Of a DNA stretch of 64,000 nucleotides, positions 17,321 through 25,500 are shown one piece after another; positions within the stretch are counted from its first letter, which is position 1; every line of letters begins with the position of its first letter. Below the pieces are notes generated by a model. That model searched no databases, was not told where the DNA came from, and was given only the letters and a program-made list of their open reading frames with translations. This DNA comes from Azospirillum oryzae. GTDB taxonomy: Bacteria; Pseudomonadota; Alphaproteobacteria; Azospirillales; Azospirillaceae. The stretch lies in the NCBI RefSeq assembly GCF_900177515.1, contig NZ_FXAK01000007.1:1-64000 (forward strand), read 5' to 3'. A program made the translations under genes and the position numbers.

Positions 17321-18160
17321 ATGAAAGAGTTCCACCTACATCTCGTGTCCGATGCGACGGGCGAGACCATCAACAGCGTGGCGCGCGCCTGCGTCATCCA
17401 GTTCGACGACGTGCGTCCCATCGAGCATTTCTGGAATCTGGTGCGCACCGACCGCCAGCTCGATCTCGTGCTGGAGGGGATCCGGGACAATCACGGGCTG
17501 GTGATGTTCACCTTGGTCGACGAGACGCTGCGCCGCCGCCTGCAGGATTTCTGCCGCGAGATGCAGGTGCCCTGCATCCCCGTGCTCGATCCGCTGATCA
17601 ACGCGCTCGCCGCCTTCCTGGGCGTGGAATCGCAGCGCCAGCCCGGCCGCCAGCATGTGCTGGATGCCGAGTATTTCAGCCGCATCGACGCCGTCGATTT
17701 CGCCCTGTCCCATGACGACGGCCAGTCGAACTGGGACCTGCACGAGGCCGACGTGGTGCTGATCGGCGTGTCGCGCAGTTCCAAGACGCCGACCTGCATC
17801 TATCTGGCCAACCGCGGCATCAAGGCGGCCAACATCCCGCTGGTGCCCGGCAGCCCGTTGCCGGCGGAGTTGGATCTGCTGACCCGGCCGTTGATCGTCG
17901 GACTGACCAAGGACCCCGACCGTCTGGTGCAGATCCGCCGCAACCGGCTGAAGCTGCTGAACCAGGGCGAAGGCTCCAGCTACGCCGATCCGGAACTGGT
18001 CCGTGCCGAGGTCCAGGAGGCGCGCCGCCTGTTTAGCCGGCGCGGCTGGCCGGTGATCGACGTGTCCCGCCGTTCCATTGAAGAGACCGCGGCCGAGATC
18101 ATGATGCTGCTCGCCCGCCGGCAGAGCGCCAACTTCAGTCCGGAAGGAAAGAAGACGTGA
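17321..18160 (+). CDS. ppsR: Bifunctional kinase/pyrophosphorylase regulating PEP synthase or PPDK
   Basis: A 279-residue DUF299 protein, which phosphorylates and dephosphorylates PEP synthase or pyruvate phosphate dikinase on a Thr next to the catalytic His, using ADP as donor. FHLHLVSDATGETI opens the protein and the P-loop-like GVSRSSKTPT is at about 149-158. The start at 17321 (MKEFHLHL) follows a GGGG-rich ribosome site and matches the family length; the frame is open far upstream through the origin but is not coding-like. The GTGA overlap with maf implies coupling. Confidence 0.93.
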   Translation: MKEFHLHLVSDATGETINSVARACVIQFDDVRPIEHFWNLVRTDRQLDLVLEGIRDNHGLVMFTLVDETLRRRLQDFCREMQVPCIPVLDPLINALAAFLGVESQRQPGRQHVLDAEYFSRIDAVDFALSHDDGQSNWDLHEADVVLIGVSRSSKTPTCIYLANRGIKAANIPLVPGSPLPAELDLLTRPLIVGLTKDPDRLVQIRRNRLKLLNQGEGSSYADPELVRAEVQEARRLFSRRGWPVIDVSRRSIEETAAEIMMLLARRQSANFSPEGKKT

Positions 18161-18759
18161 GCGCGCCGGTTCTGGTGCTGGCGTCGGGTTCGCGCACGCG
18201 GGCGGCGATGCTGGAGCGGGCGGGGTTCAGCCCTGTCCTCGACAAGCCGCTGGTCGACGAGGACGAGGTGAAGGCCGCCGGCCGCGCCGAGGGCGTTTCC
18301 GCCGACATCGTCGCCGAGGCCCTGGCCGAGTTGAAGGCCCAACGCATCACCCGCCGCCATCCCGGCGCGCTGGTGGTCGGTGCCGACCAGATGCTGGAAT
18401 GCGAGGGACGTTGGTTTGACAAGCCAGCCGACCGCGCCGCGGCGCGCTCCCAGCTTCTCGACCTGCGCGGCAGGACCCACCGGCTGGTCAGCTGTGCCGT
18501 GGTGGTGCGCGACGGCGAGCGGATGTGGCACCAGATCGACAGCGCCCGCCTGACCATGCGCAACTTCAGCGAAGCCTTCCTCGACGAGTATCTCGATCGT
18601 GTCGGCGACGACGTGCTGCACTCGGTCGGCGCCTATCAGCTGGAAGGGCTGGGGGCGCAGCTGTTCCACCGTGTCGAGGGCGATTTCTTCACCATCCTCG
18701 GGCTGCCGCTTCTGCCGCTGCTCGGCTTTCTGCGCGTGCATGGAGTGGGCAGGGAATGA
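18157..18759 (+). CDS. maf: Maf-family nucleotide pyrophosphatase
   Basis: A 200-residue house-cleaning nucleoside triphosphate pyrophosphatase. The N-terminal LASGSRTRAAMLERAG loop and ALVVGADQML, with the catalytic Asp, are the family motifs. The GTG start overlaps the ppsR stop and the stop overlaps the aroE start, so ppsR-maf-aroE are translationally coupled. The exact substrate (dTTP/UTP or modified nucleotides) cannot be read from the sequence. Confidence 0.92.
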   Translation: MSAPVLVLASGSRTRAAMLERAGFSPVLDKPLVDEDEVKAAGRAEGVSADIVAEALAELKAQRITRRHPGALVVGADQMLECEGRWFDKPADRAAARSQLLDLRGRTHRLVSCAVVVRDGERMWHQIDSARLTMRNFSEAFLDEYLDRVGDDVLHSVGAYQLEGLGAQLFHRVEGDFFTILGLPLLPLLGFLRVHGVGRE

Positions 18760-19622
18760 CGGCGGGTCACTTCATCAGCGGCAAGGCCAGGATCGCCGGC
18801 GTAATGGGCTGGCCGATCGGCCATTCACGCTCTCCCCGGCTGCATGGGTTCTGGCTGCGCCAGTATGGGATCGATGGCGCCTATGTGCCGCTGGCGGTGG
18901 CGCCCGAGCGTGCCGAACAGGCGATCCGTGCCCTGCCCGCGCTCGGCTTTCGCGGCTGCAACGTCACCGTTCCGTTGAAGGAAATCGCTTTCCGTACCGT
19001 CGACCGGCTGGACGAGGTGGCAAAGCGCATGGGGGCGGTCAACACCATCGTGGTGGCCGAGGATGGCGCGCTGGAAGGCGGCAACACCGACGGTTTCGGC
19101 TTCATCGAGAACCTGCGCGCCGAACAGCCGGGCTGGACGGCGGAGCGTGGTCCGGCGGTGGTGATCGGCGCCGGCGGTGCCGCCCGTGCCGTGGTGGTCG
19201 CCCTGCTCGACGCCGGCGCGCCGGAGGTCCGTCTGGTCAACCGCACCCGCGCCCGTGCCGAGGAACTGGCGGCGGATCTGGCCGCGGTCGGCCTCAACGG
19301 CGGCGTGACGGTGGTCGATTGGGTTTCACGTGAAACCGCGCTCGACGGCGCCGCGCTGCTGGTCAACACCACCACCCAGGGAATGGCGGGTCAGCCGGCG
19401 CTGGACCTGTCCTTGCGCGCCCTGCCCGTCTCGGCCGTCGTCAACGACATCGTCTATGTGCCGCTGGAAACCCCGCTGCTGGCCGAGGCGAAGGTGCGCG
19501 GCAACCCGGTCGCCGGCGGCATCGGCATGCTGCTGCATCAGGCGCGTCCCGGCTTCAAGGCCTGGTTCGGCGTCGAACCGCAGGTGACGCCGGAGCTGAC
19601 CCGCTTCGTCCTGGAAGGCTGA
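18756..19622 (+). CDS. aroE: Shikimate 5-dehydrogenase
   Basis: A 288-residue NADPH-dependent enzyme of the shikimate pathway. GWPIGHSRSPRLHGFWL is the substrate site, NVTVPLKE carries the catalytic Lys, GAGGAARAVVVAL is the NADP-binding loop and NRTRARAEEL the NADP-specific segment. ATG at 18756 overlaps the maf stop (ATGA). A parS palindrome lies inside the gene at 19322-19337 and is translated as VSRET. Confidence 0.95.
   Translation: MTAGHFISGKARIAGVMGWPIGHSRSPRLHGFWLRQYGIDGAYVPLAVAPERAEQAIRALPALGFRGCNVTVPLKEIAFRTVDRLDEVAKRMGAVNTIVVAEDGALEGGNTDGFGFIENLRAEQPGWTAERGPAVVIGAGGAARAVVVALLDAGAPEVRLVNRTRARAEELAADLAAVGLNGGVTVVDWVSRETALDGAALLVNTTTQGMAGQPALDLSLRALPVSAVVNDIVYVPLETPLLAEAKVRGNPVAGGIGMLLHQARPGFKAWFGVEPQVTPELTRFVLEG
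19322..19337. promoter_or_regulatory. parS: parS-like site 2, inside aroE
   Basis: GGTTTCACGTGAAACC keeps the inner 14-bp palindrome GTTTCACGTGAAAC and differs from the full parS only at the outermost base pair. It is about 2.2 kb right of the origin. Confidence 0.8.
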
Positions 19623-19632
19623 GGCTCAGGCC

Positions 19633-20277
19633 ATGATCGTGCTGGGCCTGACCGGCTCCATCGGCATGGGCAAGAGCACCGCTGCCCGCATGCTGCAGGC
19701 AATGGGCGCCCCGGTCTGCGATTCCGACGCGGTGGTGCACGGGCTGCTCGGCCGTGGCGGGCGGGCGGTTCCGGTCATCGACGCCGCCTTCCCCGGCGTG
19801 GTGGTGGACGGCGCGGTCAGTCGGCCGGCGCTCGGCGCCGCGGTGTTCCGCGATACCGATGCGTTGAAGCGGCTGGAGGCGATCCTGCACCCGATGGTCC
19901 AGGCGGCGCAGCGCGAGTTCCTCGCCCGTGCCGCAAGACGGGGCGCCAAGATCGCCGTTCTCGACATCCCCTTGCTGTTCGAGACCCGGGGCGACCGGCG
20001 CGTTGACGCCACCATCGTCGTTTCCGCTCCCTTCGCCGTGCAGCGCGCCCGCGTGCTGGCCCGGCCGGGCATGACGGCGGAGAAGTTCGCCGGTATTCTT
20101 GCCCGCCAGATGCCGGATGCGGAGAAACGGCGCCGTGCCGACTATGTCGTGCCGACGGGGGCCGGTCGGCTGGTGACGCGGCGGGCGCTTCAGGGCATTG
20201 TGCGGGATGTGGTACGGCGGCCGGGCAGGCAGTGGCCGCCGCGCGGCTATCAACCAGGGCAGATCCATCATGCGTGA
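19633..20277 (+). CDS. coaE: Dephospho-CoA kinase
   Basis: A 214-residue P-loop kinase for the last step of CoA synthesis. GLTGSIGMGKST is Walker A, CDSDAVVHGLL the substrate site, and VLDIPLLFE a family motif. The C-terminal 25 residues are basic and Pro/Gly-rich. It starts 10 bp after aroE and its end overlaps dnaQ by 8 bp. Confidence 0.94.
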   Translation: MIVLGLTGSIGMGKSTAARMLQAMGAPVCDSDAVVHGLLGRGGRAVPVIDAAFPGVVVDGAVSRPALGAAVFRDTDALKRLEAILHPMVQAAQREFLARAARRGAKIAVLDIPLLFETRGDRRVDATIVVSAPFAVQRARVLARPGMTAEKFAGILARQMPDAEKRRRADYVVPTGAGRLVTRRALQGIVRDVVRRPGRQWPPRGYQPGQIHHA

Positions 20278-20953
20278 AATCGTTCTCGACACCGAAACCA
20301 CGGGCTTCAAGCCGGAGGAGGGTCACCGGCTGGTCGAGATCGGCTGCATCGAGCTGGTCAACCACCTCGCCACCGGCGAACGCTTCCACGTCTACCTCAA
20401 TCCCGAACGCGACATGCCGCCGGAGGCCTTCGCCGTCCATGGGCTGAGTGCGGAATTCCTGGCCGACAAGCCGCTGTTCAACGACGTCGCCGCGGATTTC
20501 GTCGCCTTCATCGGCGACTCCCCGCTGGTGATCCACAACGCCGCCTTCGACATGCACTTCCTGAACTGGGAGCTGAAGATCGCCGGCTATCCGGTGATGC
20601 CGAAGGACCGCGCCATCGACACGCTGCTGATGGCCCGGCAGAAGTTCCCCGGCTCGCCCGCCACCCTGGACGCGCTGTGCAAGCGCTTCGGCGTCGACAA
20701 CTCCAACCGCACGCTTCACGGCGCGCTGCTCGACGCCCAGCTGCTGGCCGAGGTTTATCTGGAACTGCTGGGCGGCCGGCAGACCGGCCTGTCCTTCGCC
20801 GGCGGTCCGACGGCGAAGAGCGGAGCCACCGGCCCGGTCCGCATCGACCGCCCCTTCCGCGAAGCCCGCGTCTTCGCCGTCAGCGACGAAGAGGCCGCGG
20901 CGCATGCGGAGATGCTGAAGAAGATCAAGAACCCGCTCTGGGCGGTGGAGTGA
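20270..20953 (+). CDS. dnaQ: DNA polymerase III epsilon subunit (3'-5' proofreading exonuclease)
   Basis: A 227-residue DEDDh exonuclease. IVLDTETTGF is ExoI, LVIHNAAFDMHFLNWEL is ExoII, and the HGALLDAQLLAEVYLEL segment is ExoIII with the catalytic His. The start at 20270 (MREIVLD) was chosen by motif position; the open frame begins 24 codons earlier. It is the last gene of the ppsR-maf-aroE-coaE-dnaQ run leading away from oriC. In related genomes secB normally comes next; here it does not. Confidence 0.94.
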   Translation: MREIVLDTETTGFKPEEGHRLVEIGCIELVNHLATGERFHVYLNPERDMPPEAFAVHGLSAEFLADKPLFNDVAADFVAFIGDSPLVIHNAAFDMHFLNWELKIAGYPVMPKDRAIDTLLMARQKFPGSPATLDALCKRFGVDNSNRTLHGALLDAQLLAEVYLELLGGRQTGLSFAGGPTAKSGATGPVRIDRPFREARVFAVSDEEAAAHAEMLKKIKNPLWAVE

Positions 20954-20979
20954 GGGGGGCTGTTGCTTGCGGCGTTAGA

Positions 20980-21099
20980 CCCCCACCTAGCCTCCCCCGC
21001 TGGGCGGGGGAGGGACTGCCGTTAAAACGGTAAAGAGATTGAACGCTGACAAAGCTCCTATCTCCTCCCCCGCCCAGCGGGGGAGGATCAAGGTGGGGG
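20980..21099. repeat. Composite intergenic repeat A: two inverted palindromic units
   Basis: The left unit (20980-21013) reads ccccacct, a short gap, then the palindrome of arms cctcccccgc / gcgggggagg. The right unit (21064-21099) is nearly its exact reverse complement. The 50-bp centre is less GC-rich and includes the small dyad ccgttaaaacgg. It lies between the convergent dnaQ and quinone oxidoreductase genes. The layout is that of a BIME (paired REP elements). Confidence 0.85.
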
Positions 21100-21117
21100 C
21101 ATTCGTCAGCCGAAACC

Positions 21118-22092
21118 TTACGGCACCAGCACCGTCGACCCGGTCGTCGCCCGCGATTCCAAGGCCCGGTGCGCCTCCGCCGTGTCCTTCAACGCAAAGC
21201 GCTGGTTGACCGTGAAGGTCACCCCGCCATTCTTCACCGCGTCGAACAGATCGGCTGCCGAGGCCATCAGATCCTCCCGCTTGGCGGTGTAGGTCGCCAG
21301 CGTCGGCCGCGTCACATAGAGCGACCCTTTCGCCGCCAGCAGCCCCAGATCCAGCGGCGCCGGCGCCCCCGACGCAGCGCCGAACAGCACCATCAGTCCG
21401 CGCGGACGCAGGCAATCCAGCCCCTTGAGGAAGGTCGTCTTGCCGACGCCGTCATAGACCACCGGCACGCCCTGCCCGTCCGTCAGGTCCTTCACCCGCT
21501 GGACGAAGTCCTCGCGGGTGTAGTCGATGGTGTGGTGGCAGCCATGGGCCTTCGCCAGCTCGGCTTTTTCCTCCGATCCGACGGTGCCGATCACGGTGGC
21601 GCCGAGATGGCGCGCCCAGGAACAGAGCAGCAGCCCCACCCCGCCGGCGGCGGCCTGCACCAGGATGGTGTCGCCGGGCTGGACCACGTAGGTGCTGCGC
21701 AGCAGATACTGCGCGGTCAGCCCCTGCAGCAGCGTGGCCGCCGTTGCCTGCTCGTCGAGCCAGCTCGGCAGCGGCACCAGCCGGTCGGCGGCGATCAGGC
21801 GGCTCTCGGCATAGGCACCGATCGACATGGCGTAGCCGACGCGGTCGCCGACCTTCAGCGTGGTGACGTCCGGACCCAACGCCTCGACCACGCCGGCGCC
21901 CGCCATGCCGATCACCGCCGGCAGATCCGGCAGCTTGTAGGCGCCGGAGCGGTGATAGGTGTCGATGTAGTTCAGGCCGACGGCGGTCTGGCGGATGCAC
22001 ACCTGACCGGGCCCGGGCTCTCCCACCTCGACCTCGTCCCAGCGCAGAACCTCCGGCCCGCCGTGTTCGTGGATGCGGATCGCGTGAACCAT
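21118..22092 (-). CDS. NADPH:quinone oxidoreductase, zinc-free MDR family
   Basis: A 324-residue medium-chain dehydrogenase/reductase of the QOR type. VGLNYIDTYHRSGAY is the family signature, AAAGGVGLLLCSWAR the nucleotide-binding loop, and no zinc-ligand Cys cluster is seen. It probably catalyses NADPH-dependent reduction of quinones or enals in the cytoplasm. It lies 40 bp after ogt on the same strand. Confidence 0.9.
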   Translation of the reverse strand: MVHAIRIHEHGGPEVLRWDEVEVGEPGPGQVCIRQTAVGLNYIDTYHRSGAYKLPDLPAVIGMAGAGVVEALGPDVTTLKVGDRVGYAMSIGAYAESRLIAADRLVPLPSWLDEQATAATLLQGLTAQYLLRSTYVVQPGDTILVQAAAGGVGLLLCSWARHLGATVIGTVGSEEKAELAKAHGCHHTIDYTREDFVQRVKDLTDGQGVPVVYDGVGKTTFLKGLDCLRPRGLMVLFGAASGAPAPLDLGLLAAKGSLYVTRPTLATYTAKREDLMASAADLFDAVKNGGVTFTVNQRFALKDTAEAHRALESRATTGSTVLVP

Positions 22093-22132
22093 GGTGGTTT
22101 GGTTTCCCTATTCGTTGACGTTTGTATCAGCC

Positions 22133-22630
22133 TCAAAGCAGGGCGAACTGCTCCGCCGCGGCGCCGTTGCCCCGCCCCACCCCGGCATGCCGGCGTTCCA
22201 GCGCCAGCAGCCACGCCTTGGTGTCCAGCCCGCCATGGCCGGAATAGCCGCCGGGCGCTCCGCCGCTGGCCAGCACCCGGTGACAGGGGATGACGATCGG
22301 GATCGGGTTGGCGCCGCAGGCCCCGCCGACCGCGCGCGGCGCACTTCCCAACATCTTCGCCATCCCGCCATAGGTCGCGGTGCCGCCATAGGGGATCGCC
22401 AGCATCGCATTCCAGACGCTTTGCCGGAAAGCGGTGCCCGCCGGCTTCAGCGGAAGGTCGAAACGCTGGAGCCGGCCGGCGAAATAGGCCTCCAGCTGGC
22501 GCGCCGCCTCGGCCAACACTGCGTCCGGCTCGTCATGGTCGAAGCGGCCCCAACTGACCGAGGTCAGGGCGGATCCGTCCCCGGTCAGCATCAGGGGGCC
22601 AAGCGGGCTGTCGATGGAAAGTCGCGCCAT
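22133..22630 (-). CDS. ogt: Methylated-DNA--protein-cysteine methyltransferase
   Basis: A 165-residue single-domain Ogt/AGT protein that removes O6-alkyl groups from guanine. The active-site motif IVIPCHRV with the acceptor Cys is intact and GGYSGHGGLDTKAWLLALE follows as usual. There is no AdaA-type N-terminal domain, so it is a repair enzyme rather than the Ada regulator. It lies 18 bp after the DUF255 gene. Confidence 0.93.
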   Translation of the reverse strand: MARLSIDSPLGPLMLTGDGSALTSVSWGRFDHDEPDAVLAEAARQLEAYFAGRLQRFDLPLKPAGTAFRQSVWNAMLAIPYGGTATYGGMAKMLGSAPRAVGGACGANPIPIVIPCHRVLASGGAPGGYSGHGGLDTKAWLLALERRHAGVGRGNGAAAEQFALL

Positions 22631-22648
22631 GGGTTCCTCCCGTGGAAG

Positions 22649-24700
22649 TCAGCTTTTCGCTGCCAGAAGCGCGGCCAGATCCGCCGGCGCCGTCACCGGG
22701 GCCGAACAGGTCATGCCGCGGCAGACATAGGCGGTGGCCGTCCCGTCGCGCATCCCCTTCCCCTGTGCCGGATGAGTGGCGGGCAGATCCGCCTCCGGTG
22801 GGAGCACGGTCAGGATGCGGTTGGGCAGCGAGCGGTCCAGCACGGTGCGGCGCAGCGCTTCCGTCTCCGCCGCCTTGGGCGGGCCGACGATGACGATCTG
22901 CAGCGGCGCCGTCATCAGTTCCACGGCGTTCAGGAAGGTCGGCAGCGGGAAGAAGTTGCGCGTCAGCTCACCGGAGAAGGCGGCGGCGAGCGCGTCCGCC
23001 CGCTCGCGATAGGCATCCTCGCCGGTGCGCTGGAACAGCGTGGTCAGCACCGCCAGCATGGTGCCGTTGCCACTGGGCGTGGCGTTGTCGTAGACGCTCT
23101 TGGTGCGGACGATCAGCCCTTCGGCATCGTCGGCGGTGAAGAAATAGCCGCCGTTGGCGCTATCCCAGAAATGGGCGTCGAGCGCCGCCACCCAGACCTT
23201 CGCCTGATCGAGCGCCGCCGGATCCCCGGTCGCCTCGTGCAGCGCCAGGGCCGCGCGTGCCATCTGGGCATAGTCGTCGAGCATGCCGGCGTGCTTGCCC
23301 TGCCCGTGCCGCCAGCTGTGGCAGAGCCGTCCTCCCGTATCCATCCGGTCGCGGACGAAGGCGAAGGCGCGGCCGGCGGCGTCCAGCCATTCCGGCTCGT
23401 CCAGGGCCAGGGCGGCGTGGGTCAGCGCCGCGATCATCAGGCCGTTCCAATCGGCCAACACCTTGTCGTCCCAGCCCGGCCGCACCCGCTTGGCCCGTGC
23501 CCGCAGCAGAATGTCCCGACCCTTGGCGAGCGTCGCCTCGGTGGCGTCGTCGGCCAGGGTCAGCCCGCCCAGCCGGTTCAGGATGGTGACGCCTTCCCAA
23601 TTGCCCTGCGGCAGCACCTCGTAAACGCGCTTAAACGTCCCCAGCCCGTCGTCACCCAGCGCCGGGCCGAGCAGCCGGTCGACCTCGTGTTCCTGCCATA
23701 TATAGAAGAGTCCCTCCTCGCCCTCGCTGTCGGCATCCAGCGTCGCGGCGAAGCCGCCGCCGTCGGCGATCATCTCGCGCAGCAGCCAGCCGACCGTCTC
23801 ACGGATGCGGGTTTCCAGCAGCGGATCGCGCGTCTCCTGCCAGACCAGCGTCATCAGGTCGAGCAGCTCCGCGTTGTCGTAGAGCATCTTTTCGAAATGC
23901 GGCACCAGCCAGCGTTCATCGACCGAATAGCGGGCGAAGCCGCCGCCGAGATGGTCATAGATGCCGCCCTGTGCCATGTTGGCCAGCGTGTGGGTCACAG
24001 CCTCGCGGAACGGCTCGCGCCTGGTGCGCTGCCACGCCCGCCACAGCAGTTCGAACAGCGGCACCTGCGGGAACTTCGGTGCGCTGCCGATGCCGCCATG
24101 GATCGGATCGACCTCCCGCAGCAGCCGTTGCGCCACCTGGTCCAGCACACCGGCATCGACGGCGCCGGCCGACCGGTTCTCCCCTATTCCGGCGAGCGCC
24201 GATTTCAGCGCGTCGACATTCTTGCCGACCTTGTCCTGCTCATTGGCATAGGTGCCGGCGATGCCGCGCAGCACATCGGGGAATCCGGCGCGGCCATAGC
24301 GTGCTGCCGGCGGGAAATAGGTGCCGCCCCAGAAGGGCTCGGCATCCGGCGTCAGGAACATGGTCAGCGGCCAGCCACCCTGCTGCCCCAGCAGCGCGAG
24401 CGCCGACTGGTAGATGGTGTCGAGATCCGGCCGCTCCTCCCGGTCCACCTTGATGTTGATGAACAGCTCGTTCATCAGCCCGGCGATCTCCGGATTCTCG
24501 AAGCTCTCATGCGCCATCACGTGGCACCAGTGGCAGGCGGCATAGCCGACCGACAACAGCACCGGCTTGTTCTCCGCCTTGGCACGGGCGAAGGCCTCCG
24601 GGCCCCAGGGCATCCAATGCACCGGGTTGTCCTTGTGCTGCAGCAGATAGGGGCTCGTCTCCCGGCCTAGCAGGTTCGCGCCCAACGGAGTGGCGGGCAT
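22649..24700 (-). CDS. DUF255 thioredoxin-like protein (YyaL/SPATA20 family)
   Basis: A 683-residue protein. Residues of about 5-165 are the DUF255 thioredoxin-like domain with the [10 protein letters not shown] motif (two Cys separated by His-Trp). The rest is an (alpha/alpha) six-barrel-like region similar to N-acylglucosamine 2-epimerases. The family is found in all domains of life and its biochemical role is not settled. It appears to be the first gene of a unit with ogt and the quinone reductase. A divergent promoter region of about 180 bp separates it from the DUF6489 gene. Confidence 0.9.
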   Translation of the reverse strand: MPATPLGANLLGRETSPYLLQHKDNPVHWMPWGPEAFARAKAENKPVLLSVGYAACHWCHVMAHESFENPEIAGLMNELFINIKVDREERPDLDTIYQSALALLGQQGGWPLTMFLTPDAEPFWGGTYFPPAARYGRAGFPDVLRGIAGTYANEQDKVGKNVDALKSALAGIGENRSAGAVDAGVLDQVAQRLLREVDPIHGGIGSAPKFPQVPLFELLWRAWQRTRREPFREAVTHTLANMAQGGIYDHLGGGFARYSVDERWLVPHFEKMLYDNAELLDLMTLVWQETRDPLLETRIRETVGWLLREMIADGGGFAATLDADSEGEEGLFYIWQEHEVDRLLGPALGDDGLGTFKRVYEVLPQGNWEGVTILNRLGGLTLADDATEATLAKGRDILLRARAKRVRPGWDDKVLADWNGLMIAALTHAALALDEPEWLDAAGRAFAFVRDRMDTGGRLCHSWRHGQGKHAGMLDDYAQMARAALALHEATGDPAALDQAKVWVAALDAHFWDSANGGYFFTADDAEGLIVRTKSVYDNATPSGNGTMLAVLTTLFQRTGEDAYRERADALAAAFSGELTRNFFPLPTFLNAVELMTAPLQIVIVGPPKAAETEALRRTVLDRSLPNRILTVLPPEADLPATHPAQGKGMRDGTATAYVCRGMTCSAPVTAPADLAALLAAKS

Positions 24701-24755
24701 GGCGGTGTCCGATCTGTTGGTGTGTCGTTAGACAATAGGTGGCGCCGGGGTGGCG

Positions 24756-24783
24756 TTGCGCCAGTGCATCCTATCTGTATAGT
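24756..24783 (+). promoter_or_regulatory. Candidate sigma-70 promoter for the DUF6489-ferredoxin-mnmE run
   Basis: TTGCGC (24756-24761), 16 nt, TATAGT (24778-24783), located 100 bp upstream of the DUF6489 start in the divergent intergenic region. The -10 is strong and the -35 fair. Confidence 0.5.
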
Positions 24784-24882
24784 GGGGCATGAGCCGCCGC
24801 GGCGCTCAACCCCAAAATCAACACGGCCAATGCCTGGACCGGTGCCGGATCCGGTGCTTGGTCCCGGTCTGGAGGGGGTCCC

Positions 24883-25134
24883 ATGAAAATCACCGTCGAC
24901 ATCGACTGCACCCCGGACGAGGCCCGGCACTTCCTGGGCCTGCCCGACGTGAAGCCGATGCAGGATGCCATGATGCAGGAGATCCAGGAACGCATGCGTG
25001 CGAACCTGCAGGCCATGGACCCGGAGACCATGCTGAAGACCTGGCTTCCCGCCGGCATCCAGGGCATGGAGCAGATGCAGAAGATGTTTTGGTCCCAGAT
25101 GGCCTCGGCCCTGGGCCAGGAAGGAAGAAAGTGA
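24883..25134 (+). CDS. DUF6489-like small protein
   Basis: An 83-residue, Met-rich, probably helical protein (MKITVDIDCTPDEARHFLG at the start, then many Met and Gln). It resembles the uncharacterised DUF6489 family of alphaproteobacteria. A strong ribosome binding site (ggaggggg, 24870-24877) precedes the ATG. Its TGA overlaps the GTG of the next gene, so the two are coupled. No function is known. Confidence 0.8.
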   Translation: MKITVDIDCTPDEARHFLGLPDVKPMQDAMMQEIQERMRANLQAMDPETMLKTWLPAGIQGMEQMQKMFWSQMASALGQEGRK

Positions 25135-25490
25135 CCGAACAGAAGCCCTACTTCGAAGCCCATGTCTTCTGCTGCACCAACCGCCGTCCCGACGGGCACA
25201 AGCGCGGGTCCTGCGCCGCCCACGGGTCGGAGAAGCTGCGCGACTATATGAAAGCCCGCGCCCGTGAACTCGGCTTCGACGGCAAGGTGCGGATCAATTC
25301 CGCCGGCTGTCTCGACCGCTGCGAGCTGGGTCCGACGCTGGTGATCTATCCGGAAGGCGTCTGGTACACCTATCACAGCACCGGCGACGTCGATGAAATC
25401 CTGCAGACCCATCTGGTCGAAGGCCGCCGCGTCGAGCGGCTGATGCTGACGCCGGAGCAGCGGGAGCTGCGGCCCGAGCAGCGCGGCTGA
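25131..25490 (+). CDS. Thioredoxin-like [2Fe-2S] ferredoxin-domain protein
   Basis: A 119-residue protein of the (2Fe-2S) ferredoxin-domain type. The Cys ligands are in VFCCTNRRPDGHKRGSC near the N terminus and SAGCLDRCELGP in the middle, the layout of NuoE/Shethna-type clusters. The GTG start overlapping the DUF6489 stop (GTGA) was chosen because it gives the complete domain; the frame is open further upstream. It lies 10 bp before mnmE. The electron-transfer partner is unknown. Confidence 0.88.
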   Translation: MTEQKPYFEAHVFCCTNRRPDGHKRGSCAAHGSEKLRDYMKARARELGFDGKVRINSAGCLDRCELGPTLVIYPEGVWYTYHSTGDVDEILQTHLVEGRRVERLMLTPEQRELRPEQRG

Positions 25491-25500
25491 TCCATACCCG

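Noticed and set aside
20980..21099. Possible CRISPR-like repeated units in the C/G-rich intergenic regions
   Set aside because: Units are paired inverted palindromes with no regular direct repeat-spacer pattern and no cas genes.
22091..24670. An 859-codon open frame on the plus strand opposite ogt and the DUF255 gene
   Set aside because: Antisense shadow of two well-supported genes; no domain or ribosome site.
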